The notes below the pieces were generated by a model. That model searched no databases and was not told the DNA's origin. It was given only the letters and a program-made list of their open reading frames with translations. Of a stretch of DNA of 64,000 nt, positions 25,120 through 37,639 are shown piece by piece. Position 1 is the stretch's first letter. Each line of letters opens with the position of its first letter. The DNA comes from Pterois miles (lineage: Eukaryota; Chordata; Actinopteri; Perciformes; Scorpaenidae). The translations under genes were made by a program, and so were the position numbers. The stretch is taken from NCBI GenBank assembly GCA_947000775.1, contig CAMQGK010000144.1, forward strand, positions 15,282,001-15,346,000, read 5' to 3'.

Positions 25120-25530
25120 TTAACGTTAATTTGTACAGACAGATGACAAATTTTACAGAGAAATGTGGATCAATGGAGATGTCGGTCCACCTCTTTGGTC
25201 CATACTGAAATATCTGTCCAGCAACTGTTAAATGGATTGGCATGAAAATTGGGTGGATTGCCATGAAACTAGGTTCGGAAATCATTGTCCTGCTCAGGAT
25301 AAATTTTTATTAATATTTAACTTTTCATTTTGTGTTATCATGAGGTCAAAATGTTTAATTTGTCCAGTACTTACTGAATACCTGCTAGAAATGGTGAGCA
25401 TGGTAAACATAATAGCTGCTGAACATCAATATAGTAACATTGTCAGTGTGAGCATGCTACATTTCCATTTAGCTCAAAGGCCCGCTGTACTGCAAGTACA
25501 GCCATATAGAGCACCTTGCATGGTTGCAAA
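25120..25530 (+). repeat. family M repeat (common fish interspersed type)
   Basis: Has the landmarks 'ggattgccatgaaact', 'tcatgaggtcaaaatgttta' and 'gagcatggtaaacataatag', with a 'ttagctcaaaggcccgctgt' end. I know this layout from many fish genomes. Inverted pieces occur at 8935-9075. Confidence 0.6.
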
Positions 25531-26009
25531 CTCTGTTTTTTGTTTTCTTTTAGCATTGACAAAGTGTTGACACAATGGTCTACAAGACTCCAACAGCTAC
25601 TCAATGTTTTCTGATCTTCTCCTATAATTCATGTACGGTTAAGTTTGTGCTTCACTAGCAAGGACACCACCACAGCAGCATTAAAAAGGTCTAATGATGT
25701 AGAAGTAATATTTGTATGGGGAGGAGGGGTGGATGCAGGAAGGGGGATGAACATGGGAAGAAGAAGGACTTGCAGTTTTAAAGTTGCTATGACGGCTGAC
25801 TTTTCCACTTACACCAAAAACATACTTCACTTTGAGAAACAAAGATGTTTTCCTATTTCCTATTTGCCAAAATTAGCCAAAGTTCTCAAACGTTGGATCA
25901 CATTGTCTTAAGAGCTGCAGCCATACAAAAAAAAACATTTTTGAGTTCTGATCAAAGATTATAAGATTACAAATCTGACCATACATCGATGCCAGACCTC
26001 AGTACATTA

Positions 26010-26257
<248 letters not shown>

Positions 26258-26469
26258 TCTGTACTGTAAACGCATTTTGGTAAAGAAAATATTGCGTTTC
26301 CAGCCCAAAGTGTCAGAGGTTGTTGGGGTAGACACACGTAAGGGAGATGAAAATGACGGATGGATGTGTCAGCCCGTTCTCATTTCCAGAGCATTAAATA
26401 CCAAGGCTTTGTCATGGCCGTCGGCATGTGTCCCCACCACACAAGGCACCCTTTAACGAAACACACACC

Positions 26470-26700
26470 GCCAGTCGTGTCCCGTGAGTCACGTTACAAT
26501 CAGCTGTTTGTTGGTGTCACATGTTGACAATGTTCAGTGTCCAACCATGTAGTTTTTTCCTAAACCTGACTATAGTGGTTTTCATGCCTAATCCTAAAGT
26601 GACACCAAGGGTAACTATAGTGGTTTTGATGCTGAAAACAAAGAGATGCCAAAGACAACATGAAGCGAATTGGGTTGAAAATGTGTTGGATGTGCAGAGG
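26470..26700 (+). repeat. family G repeat fragment
   Basis: Carries 'gtcccgtgagtcacgttaca' and units such as 'cctaaacctgactatagtgg', related to the 16860 copy. No coding potential recognised. Confidence 0.45.
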
Positions 26701-26809
26701 GTTGGGTAGGGGAATGGATGAAGAAAAAGGAAGTGTTGCCAGGTCATGAAAGCTGAGACAATCAGGGAAGTTGGGTCAGTAATTTAAAGTCAATTTACTT
26801 GCTAAAGTC

Positions 26810-26985
26810 AGTAATCTGACATGTCAATTAAAACTGCAAAGTTTAATCGATTAGTTGTCAACTATTAAATAAATCACAAACTCTGTTGAGAATTGGTTCA
26901 AGTAATTTAAAAATACCTTTAAATTCTTTAATCGACAGATTAATAGGTAATTAAAACAATCATTAGTTGCAGCCCTACTGCCAGT
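26810..26985 (-). repeat. interspersed repeat scrap ending in GGGCTGCAACTAA
   Basis: On the minus strand it begins agggctgcaactaatgattg and carries 'tctgtcgattaaagaat' and 'aatcgattaaactttgc', a common fish repeat form. Confidence 0.5.
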
Positions 26986-27162
26986 TTACCTGGTTCAGTT
27001 TAGGCAATGATAGCCCTCATAGTTTCATCTAAAACTGGGATACTTGTTTGTGAAATGTCAACATCGGTCTTTTTAAGTGAGTCAGTAACTGACCAGTGGG
27101 TTCAGTCTTCTTGTCAGGACAGATTTGATTGAACTAAATCAAAGAAACTAACGAACAAACAC

Positions 27163-27163
<1 letters not shown>

Positions 27164-27226
<63 letters not shown>
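27164..27226. repeat. (CA)n microsatellite
   Basis: About 31 units. Confidence 0.95.
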
Positions 27227-27227
<1 letters not shown>

Positions 27228-27525
27228 TACCTCTAACCTCAAGATATGTGAATGAAAATGGGTTTACAGACATGCCCACTTTATGATAATCACATGCAGT
27301 TCAGAGCAAGTCATGTTGTTGCTGCCTGTTGGGCTGCAGTTTTGCCATGTTATGATTTGAGTATATATTATAAACTAAATGCAGTACCTGTGAGGGTTTC
27401 TCTTTCTTTTTGTGTTGGGAATTGTTTTCCAGCAATAAAAACTATACATATGTTTGCATAAATGAGCATATTTGCCCAGTCCCATGCTGATAAGAGTATT
27501 AAATACTTGACAAATGATTTAGAAC
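27228..27525 (-). mobile_element. family D transposon fragment abutting a CA repeat
   Basis: Shares 'cctcaagatatgtgaatgaa', 'acatgcccactttatgataa' and 'atgctgataagagtattaaa' with the other copies. A (CA)n tract at 27164-27226 adjoins its truncated end. Confidence 0.7.
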
Positions 27526-27800
27526 AGATGAAAAATGTGCCCTCCTCTCTGCTCCTGACTTGTGTTTTGCTGCCCTTGACTTTCATTAACAATATTTCTT
27601 TACAGATCATTCTGTTTTTTTGACAGCGTTTTCCTCTCAGCATTTGGCAAATACTGCACACATGCAGACGCTAGCCTGATTTTTTGCATTTGTCAAAAAC
27701 GGATCATCAGCCAAAAACTGGGTATCCCTTTAAACATTTGCAGAGGTATTTTCCATAATAATTAAATCAGTTATGACTAAACACCACAGACATGCACGTA

Positions 27801-27809
<9 letters not shown>

Positions 27810-27843
<34 letters not shown>

Positions 27844-27856
27844 ACACACACACACT
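27810..27856. repeat. (CA)n microsatellite
   Basis: About 22 units with one 'ga' break. Confidence 0.9.
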
Positions 27857-28254
27857 GAGCTGCAGAAAGCCACATCTGTCAAATAAAGAAAGATGGCGAA
27901 AAAATTGAGGGCATTGTTAGTATAATAAAAAAAAAAAAAAATCGGTGTGCTTTAAGCTTGAAAAAAAAATGTACAGACAGCAACAAAAGCTTTTTGTGAA
28001 GAGCTGAATACAATATGATGGTAAAAGGAATAGAAAACATGAATGCCATGGATAGCTCCCCCCAACACCCCTCCTCCACCCTGACTGTGTCCCTCCCTCT
28101 CATCTGTCCATCCTCTCTCTCCTCCTTCTCTCTCTTTCTTTTCCATCCCCATCTCTCTGCTCAAAAGGTTAGTAAATGTCAGATGGGAGTTGTCATCATC
28201 TTCAATGGCGTCATCTTTCTTCATAGAAACACTGTCTATCTCTGCGTGCGTGTT

Positions 28255-28255
<1 letters not shown>

Positions 28256-28285
<30 letters not shown>
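28256..28285. repeat. (GT)n microsatellite
   Basis: About 14 units. Confidence 0.9.
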
Positions 28286-28429
28286 GAAGTTGAAGGGAAT
28301 ACAGTTGAACGGAATGAAATAGAACAGGATATTGAAAATGGGAAATTACTGCTTGCATCAAAGGGCGGCCGCACGCGCACTCAAGAAAGCAGAAAGACTT
28401 GAAATAGAGCTGAGGATGTACAGTACTTT

Positions 28430-28865
28430 GTGCCGCACGGCTCCGTCTCTGTCTTCCCCTTTTCTTACCCCTTTAGTCTCTCTGTGTTCATCATAAAGAA
28501 ACCACAAAACTTCAGAGAACAACTTAGCATCAACATTGCTGCCTCTGACTTATCCAATTCCCACACACGCACATTTTATCTCTCTCCGTCTCGCTGCTGC
28601 GTCTTCATCACAGCCCGCGTTTGCCTCTCTATATATTTTATGACTAATAGAAGGAGCAGGCCTTTGTGGTGATGACAAATCCCCACACTCAGACAGTTTT
28701 ACAGCCCCTAAAGAGCCCTTTGACAAACGACTGGGCTGTAAACCTAATATTCTAATGCTGCGTGTTATTGTAATGGCGTATGTGTGCATGAGTGAATATT
28801 TAAGGGATGTTAAGCATTGCTTATCTCCGCCAATTAGAAAAGTGCTTTAGCATAAAAACAACAAA
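28430..28865. promoter_or_regulatory. candidate conserved regulatory block
   Basis: Unique-looking sequence with 'catcaacattgctgcctctg', 'tttatgactaatagaagg', 'gtgttattgtaatggc' and 'gccaattagaaaagtgcttt'. No repeat and no recognisable exon. Confidence 0.35.
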
Positions 28866-29194
28866 TGTCAGTGCGGACACATACATACAAGCACAGATCG
28901 GTTTACTGTATATACTGAGGACGTGTCTGTGATAATATGCATGTGTTCAATAATACAGTATGTGAAATAAATACATGCGCGCATGCATATACATAACAAA
29001 GAACTGTTAGCTAGCTTCTCCTGCATGAGACAATTGGAAAAAGAGTTAAAATTTAGACACTCTTGGACAAATGTGCAAAATACCATCCATCCATTGGTGA
29101 AGAATACAGTCCAGGTGAAGATACTCAGGGCTCCAGTTTTATGAAATGTGTTGCAAGTGCAAATGGAAATGCCTGTGGGTTTGTGACCACAGGT

Positions 29195-29760
29195 GTCCAT
29201 CGCAATCCTGGTACGACATGGAGAGTTTTGGATAAAAGGTCGGAACAGGATGAGCAGGACATTACCGACAATAGAGTTGGAGCAAGCTTCAGTACTGGAA
29301 AGAAGTCTCACAGGAAGGCATATAAATATCACAACATTACAGAGTGTCGTGAGTACGCATTTTAGCCTTTTCACCTGTCATTTGTACATCATGCAAATAT
29401 CAACGGTTAGGTTCAGGCAAGAAAACCTCTTAGTTAGGGTAATGAAAAACATCATGGTTGGACTTAAAATGAGTACGTAAACATACATAAGTAAAACATA
29501 TGGAAACTATTCTGGGAAACACGTGACAAACGTCATAACACTAACTTAACTTACCTAACAAAAACCTAACAAAAAAAACGTCGGTTGACAACAGTCTCGA
29601 ATGCCCAATGTAAGTGGTCTTCCTTGATTTATATTCTACGTCATTAACTTGTACCGTAGCATGCAAGCAGGGATGTGTTAACATTGCAGTCAGTACGGGA
29701 CACATGGCGTACAAATGACACATGGGAATCAAGTCAAGTGTACTTATTGCACCCAAAACG
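29195..29760 (-). repeat. family G-related repeat, inverted
   Basis: Carries 'aacggttaggttcaggcaag', 'cttagttagggtaatg' and 'ctaacaaaaacctaac'. These fit the reverse complement of the CCTAAACC-type units. The open frames across it are not recognised. Confidence 0.4.
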
Positions 29761-31369
29761 CCTTGTGCATTATCTTGGCATTTATGGTATATGGCTTTTT
29801 CCTGCAAATGGGTTGGTTAAACTGGTCAGTATTACATACAGTACGTGTTGCATTTAACCAACCACCATTACCCTCAGAAAGGATAAATAACATTTGTGAG
29901 GGATTTTTGCCACTTTTACAGCTGTAGCATTGCTGGAGTCTTTGTGCTGTCTGTTGCAACACATATACAGTCTGTCAGCGCGGCGTAAGGTTAGCAAGTG
30001 TCCGACAGACTGTGTGTGGTGGCGGTGAGCGTGGGTTTGTCGTGGGCATTATAGCTGTGAACGTAGCTGCAGCATTGTGTGTGCAGTTTATCTGGCAGTG
30101 ATTAAATGCTACAACTCCTCAGCTCAAGACCCGAGCCAACTTCCTGTATCTGCAACTCCAGCTCAGACTCTCTGTTAAGGTGGACCAGGTTTTCTCTGAT
30201 AGCATTAATCGATTTAAATTCTTAATGATGGTTAACAGTTAAACAGATAATTATTAACATTCCTACAGAGCATTAAATATTTTTTTTAACTTACCAAGAA
30301 TTCATAAGTCTGTCTGTATATAAATATGTCTGTAAATATTATATCAGATTCCAAAATGTTCACTTACCAACAGGGGAATTATTTGACCTAATCCCAGTAT
30401 ATTGTAATACATAGCCGAGTGTACTCTTGGTGGTAACTTCAACACTAAGTACACAGTTTGGGTATTATTGAACCTACCTAAGAAAGGTGTCAAATCATGA
30501 TTTGCTCGTCAGTAGTGAGAGATTATTTTTGGGGTGAAATGTGAATTGGCCGTGTCATGTTAAGACTTACTAAATCATGAACTCCGCCAGTATGTCGATA
30601 AGGCCTTGGGGCCCCCACGCTCAATCCTCCACTTATACAGTCTTACATTACATACGTCTCAACACCTTTTCCTCCTTTACTCGTCCACAATCCCCTAATG
30701 GCTACACTCTGTTATTTCCCCGGAGGGCCAGTGAGACGCACACTGCTGCGGGAATGCATTAAATTCAAGAGTTGTTGACGCACGCTCAACGGAAAGCAAT
30801 AACCTGTGCAGGTCATTTTTTTTTTTCCTCCTTTCCTTTCATTTTCCGAGGTCGAACAGAATTGCCTTTCAGTGCTAGTGTGATTATGTTCCGTTTAACA
30901 TGGGAATTATAAGAATTACACACATAAGTGTAGTGCAGCATGCCTCGACAAGATTAAAAACAGCTGCTCTGGGAGGGAGAAAGACACAAAGGACGGGAGG
31001 GAGGGGGGAGAAACACCCAGAGTTGGAAGATAGACATGCGGCTTTACAGTTTTAATAATATCTAGCCTTAAACTTTTTTGAGGATGACTGATATTTTTCG
31101 GATTGCAATCATCAATCCTGTGTCGGTTACATTTCCTGACTGCAGCCATGAGTGCAAGACAGTGACCACTAGCTATCTGAAAAAGTGTAAAAAAAAAAAA
31201 AAAAAAAACAATCTCTAAAGCCCCGTTCAGATTTATGCTCAGAACATTTTGCCTCAAGTCTGTTGTGGGAAGCATATAGTTTATACTAACAAGATGCTAA
31301 CCTCCTTTCCCCTGCCACCTGCTGCCACCTGCTAAACACACCTGGCAGACTGGCAGACATTGTATTAAA
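29761..31369. other. no gene recognised
   Basis: Mixed sequence. 30560-30780 looks unique and may be regulatory. 31185-31209 is a poly-A. No coding motif seen. Confidence 0.55.
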
Positions 31370-31705
31370 CCCTTAAAACTTTTCAGAGGTTGGGGTGGGC
31401 TGAGTATTCAAGCTAGAAAAGATACTGATATTATGTGAAACTAGAAAACCTAAGGAATGCATTACCACCAACTATGTCATGCTAACTTGTTGGGAAGATT
31501 GCTAAATAACACTACGAATTGATGCTAAACTTTGTTGAGGAAAAACCGGTACGGCAATATTCAAAATTATGCCTTGACCTCCGACCTCAAGATACGTGAA
31601 TGTAAATGGGTTCTATGGGTACCCACAAGTCTCCCCTTTCCAGACATGCCCACTTTATGATAATCACATGCAGCCTGGGGCAAACAACATGCCATTATTT
31701 GCTTG
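31370..31705 (-). mobile_element. family D transposon fragment
   Basis: Minus-strand copy with 'gaaactagaaaacctaagga', 'cctcaagatacgtgaatg', 'gtacccacaagtctcccc' and 'cagacatgcccactttatga'. Both termini are missing. Confidence 0.7.
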
Positions 31706-32439
31706 CAATAAAAATGTTTATTATTATCAATTATTTGAAACTTGACCTCACTGTATAAAATGACCTGTGGTGACCTCTAGGATAATCACAGCCTCATGAA
31801 ACATTACAGCCACAAACTACAGACCTAGAGCATTCAGAGGATCGATAGCTTTCCTAGGTAGATTGGTAGTAAGGGGATTTCTGAGCAGTTTCCAGAACAG
31901 AGGGGCTCACCATCCAATCGCCGAAATGTCAAAAAAATTTTCTACCAAATCAGAGCATGGCTTTTTCTGTGGGGTTCTCAGTCTTGGTGTCTTAATGTGC
32001 TATTTTGGAGGGGTTAGTAGAGGGGTAAAAAAAAAAAAAAAATAAGTGTAACAAATGGTATCAACCCAGAAACTGTTACAACAATGGATGTAATAGAGCA
32101 TGTTAACGGTCATCATGCACTTCCATTATAATGCTATCAGCCTCTTTTCACAGTTTATTTTAATAAATTAATGAATTCATGTTTATTTCTGATTCATGAC
32201 CAGAACAACTTGACACAGTGCTGAGTTACATCTCAAATCAATCTTCCCAGGTTTCAGATGATGTACACCCCCCCCAAAAGAAGACAAAAACAGGTTATTG
32301 CAGTTCTCAGAGAGTTAAGGGAAATAAGCTGCATTGTTTGTGTGGAATTTGGCAATTTGTAGTCTCAATCTGTGACTCGCACTTCGCACTGGATCATCAA
32401 TAAATATGGAAAACGACGGACATTGCCCACTTGTTACCA

Positions 32440-33000
32440 TACTGTGAGACACAGCCTGGAGGAAATCACTCAGTGGAAGTCTGGAGGGCCAAATAGGGGT
32501 AATCCCTGGTAACATCATCCTGAAAGGCATGAGCCATGTCCCCTCTGGGCTTCGACGGGCAACAGCCAAATTAAACGTCTGGTTAAAATGGCTGTAACTC
32601 CCCTCAATCTGATTTGGACTTAACTTAATTATCAGAATCAGAAGAGGAGCGCTTTCAAGCCGCCGGCACAAGACAGTTCATTAAAGACCCACCACTGCTT
32701 CGTTACCCCGGCAACTCCCGGGGATCGATGCGTAATGTGCTTTTTGTTTATGGAAACGAAGGGAAAGGGGGAGGAGAGAGGACAAACTAATTGAGCTCTT
32801 CCAATTATTATCCAATAGCCTCATGGCCTGCTTGATGTTGAGTTCGGGGCGGCGGCGCGATCCTACCTGCGAGCAATTATAGGTGCTCAAATCTGTCTGA
32901 TGGATGGAATTGAGTGTAATTGTTCCCAACAGGCAACTTTTGAGTGTTGACAGAGTGGTGTCACAAACATGTCCACCTCTTGTCAGCAGAAAAATGAAAT
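32440..33000. promoter_or_regulatory. candidate conserved regulatory block
   Basis: No repeat family or simple sequence is seen. Composition is balanced, with clustered homeodomain-type TAAT/ATTA cores (for example cttaattatcag and ccaattattatcc) and GC-rich stretches (ggggcggcggcgcg). The frame 32315-32671 does not resemble a known protein. Regulatory role is inferred from appearance only. Confidence 0.4.
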
Positions 33001-33129
33001 CTCTTTTCTTTTTCTTTTCTCTTCCCTTTCCTCTATAGACAACCAGAGTCTAAAGGCAGGTATAATTGAATTTTACCATCCTTATACTCACAAATGGTCC
33101 TCTCAGCTGTTAGCGTTTGAGCCCAAATA

Positions 33130-34160
33130 AACACTAATATGGTGTCTCACACACAATAATTACAACTCAATCTGTTGTGTTTTTCTTTTAATTACTCCTC
33201 TCTCTCTTTCTATCAATCCCTTCCCCTTCTTCCTCCTCTGCCCTCCCTCCATCCCAGTCTGTCGCCACTGCATTTGAAGAATTAGCCGCGCTAACGCAGG
33301 CCCTAATTGGCTGTCACTGTGTGCTCGCAAATGTGAAGCCGCTTCCTCGATATAATCATGTTTACACACGAGCGCCGGGTGCCAGACTGCTGGGCTTGTC
33401 TCTATCCAGCTTGTTTAGGGAGTAATTTACTATAAAATTGGATATGATAGTCAGCCACTAAAAGAGAGGGAGAGGGGAACTAGCTCAGCGTAAAATGGGT
33501 GTCGTCGAGACACGATGACTTCCTCAGCGCATTTATTTTCCTGCTGTTGATTTGGAGGAGGGGGGGTCATACTCTGGTATCAGCCTGGTGAGCCTAATTA
33601 TCACCATTATCAGTTTAATAAAGTAAAACCAGTTTAGCAGTGTATTACAACAACTAAGAAAGGAGATGAATTACAGGCCGTCCAGTTCTAGAAACAGGCA
33701 ACATAATCATTTTGCTGGCACATTTGTTTACACACGTTTTCTTTCCGCTGCTTCAATTTATCACACTAATTGGAAGGGATAAAACATTTCAGAAATAACA
33801 AATCAAGATGTAGCTTGGATAAAGAAAAAAACAGAGAAAAACACACAGGCCCATAATTCATCTGCCACTGCACTTCCGTTTGGTATAAAAGACCTTGATG
33901 GCGAAGTGATTACTTCAAATAGAACTGCCACGCCTTATCCCTCACTTCTGACAGTAAAGGCGTAGTTTTCCATAAGTGTCAAGAGTATTTCAGATTAAAA
34001 GCGTCTTCATTTGGAAGCGCGGTGACCGGAGGGCAACTCTCCCAGGAACACATTCCTTATTTACCGGCCCCGTTAATTCCCATTCCCAGCACAGCGAGGG
34101 CTGGGGGCCACTTGAGAAGTCTGCACACTGTGAAGTAGACCTGACATTTTTCTCCTCTAA
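33130..34160. promoter_or_regulatory. candidate conserved regulatory block
   Basis: A further 1 kb without recognisable repeats, with many TAATTA/CAATTA cores ('ggccctaattggctgtcact', 'gagcctaattatcacc', 'cacactaattggaagg'). A TATAAA-like tataaaagac lies near 33882, but no gene follows. Confidence 0.4.
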
Positions 34161-34441
34161 TTGTGTTTTCTTCTCCCTTTGCTGGATCGCAGTGTGTGTG
34201 TTTGTTTGTTTCACTTTGTGTGCGTGGCTGTGCAACAAAAACTGCATTTGCAAAGTGCGTGCATGTGTGTGTGTGCGGGCACATGTGCAGGCATACTTAT
34301 TCATCTCTCTGTGTGCATACAGCAACAGTGTGTATGTTTTTTGCCAATTAGGCACTCAATGACAGGACATGTGGTGAAGCAGCTAGCTGGGCTATTCATG
34401 GATCAGCAGTTATGGGAGAAAATTTCAAAATACCAACTGGA

Positions 34442-34497
<56 letters not shown>
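34442..34497. repeat. (CA)n microsatellite
   Basis: About 27 units. The 182-codon frame 34161-34709 reads through it and is not a gene. Confidence 0.95.
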
Positions 34498-34499
<2 letters not shown>

Positions 34500-34769
34500 C
34501 TACAGAGCTACAGTAATTTCCAGTGCTCTGCGTACAAAGCTGATCTCAGTGGCTCAGACAGCACAATGCCGTCAATGTATCGTGTGTTGACACAGTTGTC
34601 CTCCTCTTGTGTCACTTGTTTCTTGGGATTCACACATTTCTTAAGTTTTGACACGTGGCGTCAAACAGTGTTTAGTATTTTTTATTTATACACTGAGTTA
34701 ACATGTTGACACCCCTTTCAGGTTACAAGGAGTACTCCAACATTCGGGCAAATACACGTTTGGCATCTT

Positions 34770-35750
34770 AAGGCCCTGACATACAATGCCAATAGTTGGC
34801 TGTCGAGCAGTTTGGGTTGTCGGTGAGCATTATTAAGCCATTAAATAGGGGTTATCAGTCGCTAGCACCATAGATGTGGGTCATTAGGGGCCTACTACGC
34901 CTTCTACATTGTAAAAGTGAAAGTGAAACCTAAATGTAACAGGTTGTAACATTTTGTAATATTGAATGAAACGTTATGTTCTGAACACAAACAAAAAGGC
35001 TCCTTTAGGTTTAGGCAGTAAAACTACAACTTCTTAGATTTAGGCAATAAAACGACAACTTCTTTAGGTTTAGGAAAAAAAAATACAACTTCTTCAGGTC
35101 TAGGCAACAAAACTACAACTGCTTCAGGTTTAAACATAAAAAACTAATTTTAGGAAATTACGTCGTGTTTCGGGTTAAAATAACTACAAATGCACATTTG
35201 CTGCGTTTACATGGACACAAATAATCAGAATAAAGGCCTAATTGGCTCTAGTCTGCCATGTCTGAGGTTTTCATCATGTTGGATCGAGAATCAGAAGTGT
35301 GGAAACCAAGTCAACAATGGCACGCACATGGCTCTTCTCATTATTCACCTTCATCTCATCTGATCATTCTAATACACTGATATATTCACGACAACGTGGT
35401 GATCTGGAATGAAGCTACAGTAAATGGTGAGGGAGAGTGGTGTGAAAATGGTCGGCAAACGCTGCTTTGTTTCATGAACATATAACAAAGACTTGTATAT
35501 CCACAGTCTTCGGTCTTTCGGTTTCCCTTTTTGAATGATAAATATGGACTACCACCATCTGTCAGTATGAGGAGTTATTTCCTCTCATGCAGGCGCAGAA
35601 TGTTCCTCATAGTGGGCTGTCAGCTGTAGTCTTTGTGGTGTGTTGAAGTGCAAATTGTTGGCAAAGATAATGGTGATGACATGAGGCGACCCAACAGTCG
35701 GTCTGCATTGCTGCTAGCTCTTCGATGTCGGTTTGGGGTGTCTGGGCCTT
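34770..35750 (+). mobile_element. family I transposon interrupted by a family G repeat
   Basis: The left end aaggccctgacatacaatgc and the right end ggtttggggtgtctgggcctt (last 20 bases inverted to the left end) frame the element. Its interior matches 923-1593. The stretch about 34835-35215 is absent from that copy and is family G sequence with a TTAGG-like minisatellite. Confidence 0.7.
34835..35215 (+). repeat. family G repeat with TTTAGGCAA minisatellite, inside family I
   Basis: Begins with 'tatcagtcgctagcacca' and 'tgtgggtcattaggggccta', also found at 62690-62740. It continues with about four variant units of the type 'ttaggcaacaaaactacaac', then 'cgtcgtgtttcgggttaaaa'. Confidence 0.6.
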
Positions 35751-36512
35751 CACCCATAGTCAGATAAGAAAACTGATATTACTTGTATCTCTCAGTACAC
35801 GTCTGGAATGTCTTTAGCTTAGCTTAGCATGTAGATCTGTCAAAAGGGAAAAATACACCTGGCCCCAAAATATGTACTGACACACAGAAGTATTTGTTTA
35901 ATTAGGGCTCTATTCCAATACCATTTCAAATGTTTACTGCCCTCTCAGTGTTAACACACATCTGCGTCAATACTAAAATGGAACATAAGGTGTTGAGATA
36001 ATTTGGCTAACAGCCACATGGTCCGTGTCCTTTTCTCCAGCTTTTCCAGCACAGCCAGAGAGGTACCCCCCTCGTTCTTACCTCTGGAGTTGCTGATACT
36101 TGAATAGCAGGCCCACAGGTGATCTCTTGTTTAATAAGCCAGGAATCCCTTCACTCAGAGGGATGCCAATCTATCCACAGGATTTCTTGTCGTCACCACA
36201 AGAATTTATCATATTTTGTACCAAAACTGACCAAACAAAATATGAAGCTGATGCCCATTTATTTATTTTCATTAGGATTTATTGAGGTACTTAGGAATGC
36301 TATTTTATAGTGTGGCTTGTTCCATATTTCTTACTTACATCTTACATTCTGTATTTCATTAGGTCTTATTTCATTAACAATACAAAAATCGGAGTACTTC
36401 TCGTGCTATTGTGACCAACCACAGACATTAACATGTTCTTCATGTGTGTTTTTAGTCTCTCCAGCTGCTCACACACTGCTCAATAAAAAGGTTACTCGTG
36501 TCCATGTTAAAT

Positions 36513-36794
36513 AAAGGAATACTTCACACATGAAATGACCATTTGTATATCAATTACTTACTGCGTGTTACCTTGAATTCTTGAAGAAAAATTTGTTTTT
36601 AATGGTACAGTTAAGTTTTGCTTTCATTAAACCTGGCCTCCATTTACTTCAATTCATTAAGGATTTACTCCATTTTCAGATTCTCCGTTCACTGTGGGGG
36701 CATGTGAGAAAATCATTTTCTACAAGAATTCAAGGTAACACAGGGTGAGTAATTGATATATTTCTATAGGCATTTTGTGGGTGAAGTCATCCTT
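36513..36794. mobile_element. fold-back MITE with long inverted arms
   Basis: The left arm (aaaggaatacttcacacatg, then 'atatcaattacttactgcgt') is repeated inverted on the right ('gggtgagtaattgatata' ... 'gtgaagtcatcctt'). The arms are about 85-90 bp around a roughly 100-bp centre. RNA or single-stranded DNA would fold into a long hairpin. Confidence 0.7.
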
Positions 36795-37639
36795 GCCAAC
36801 CCTCCAGATTTTCCTGAGAGACGTTTTTCAATGTCATCTCCCAGTTTCCTCCTGTGGTCACAATTTTCCTGTGTTTTCCAAATTTGAACCTTTTGTTTTC
36901 TTGTTGTTATCACACCTTGTCTCTGCCACTGTACAGCAGTAAAATTCCTGGTGTTTCCTCCCAGGCAACCATTCAGCTACAACAAATGTCATTTCCTGGG
37001 AGAGGAGAGCTGCTTGCGGCTTTGAGCTGTGCTTGCCGTTGGGTTCAGCGCCAGTGCACACTGCACCTAAAGTTGGGGTTTGCTCGATGCAGTATAAAGC
37101 GATCACGGCGCAGCGCAAGCCATTGAAAATAAAATTGTGTCTGAAAGGATCCTCAGTGAGTGAGAGGAGAGAGAAATGGAGAGTATGAGAAAGAAATAGG
37201 CCTACTCAAGCAGAGGCAGAAAATGAATGAATGAGTTAATAAATGTTCCCCAGAGGAGACGTTTATACTCCATCGCTGACGCAAATAATAAAGGCATGCA
37301 CAGAGGCATTTATGCTCAGCACGTTGTTCATTGCAATATCCTCTGAAATGCCACAAAGCGCACGCACAAAATATTCTATGGATAAGCAAGAAGCCAACAA
37401 GTGTACCGGCTGCCTGGCAACAGTAGTAAGCACTAAACACCAACATATGTACCACCAAACATTGCATTTGTGTCCTGCAAATATTACTGTCGCTTACCTC
37501 CAAGTCCAAATTACTTTCTGTCTCTTCCCCTCAGGTTTCCACTCTTACCATGAGATCTTTTATTTTAGCTTTGACAAAACAACCTCTCAGCCTTTGGTTG
37601 CCTATTGTTTTCCAAGGCACATGCTAACATTTTTGTTGA

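Noticed and set aside
28868..29374. 168-codon minus-strand frame with Cys and hydrophobic residues
   Set aside because: No recognisable domain, an equally long frame on the opposite strand, and overlap with repeat-like sequence.
34161..34709. 182-codon plus-strand frame
   Set aside because: Runs through a (CA)n tract giving a His/Thr repeat; no known motif; other frames are equally open.
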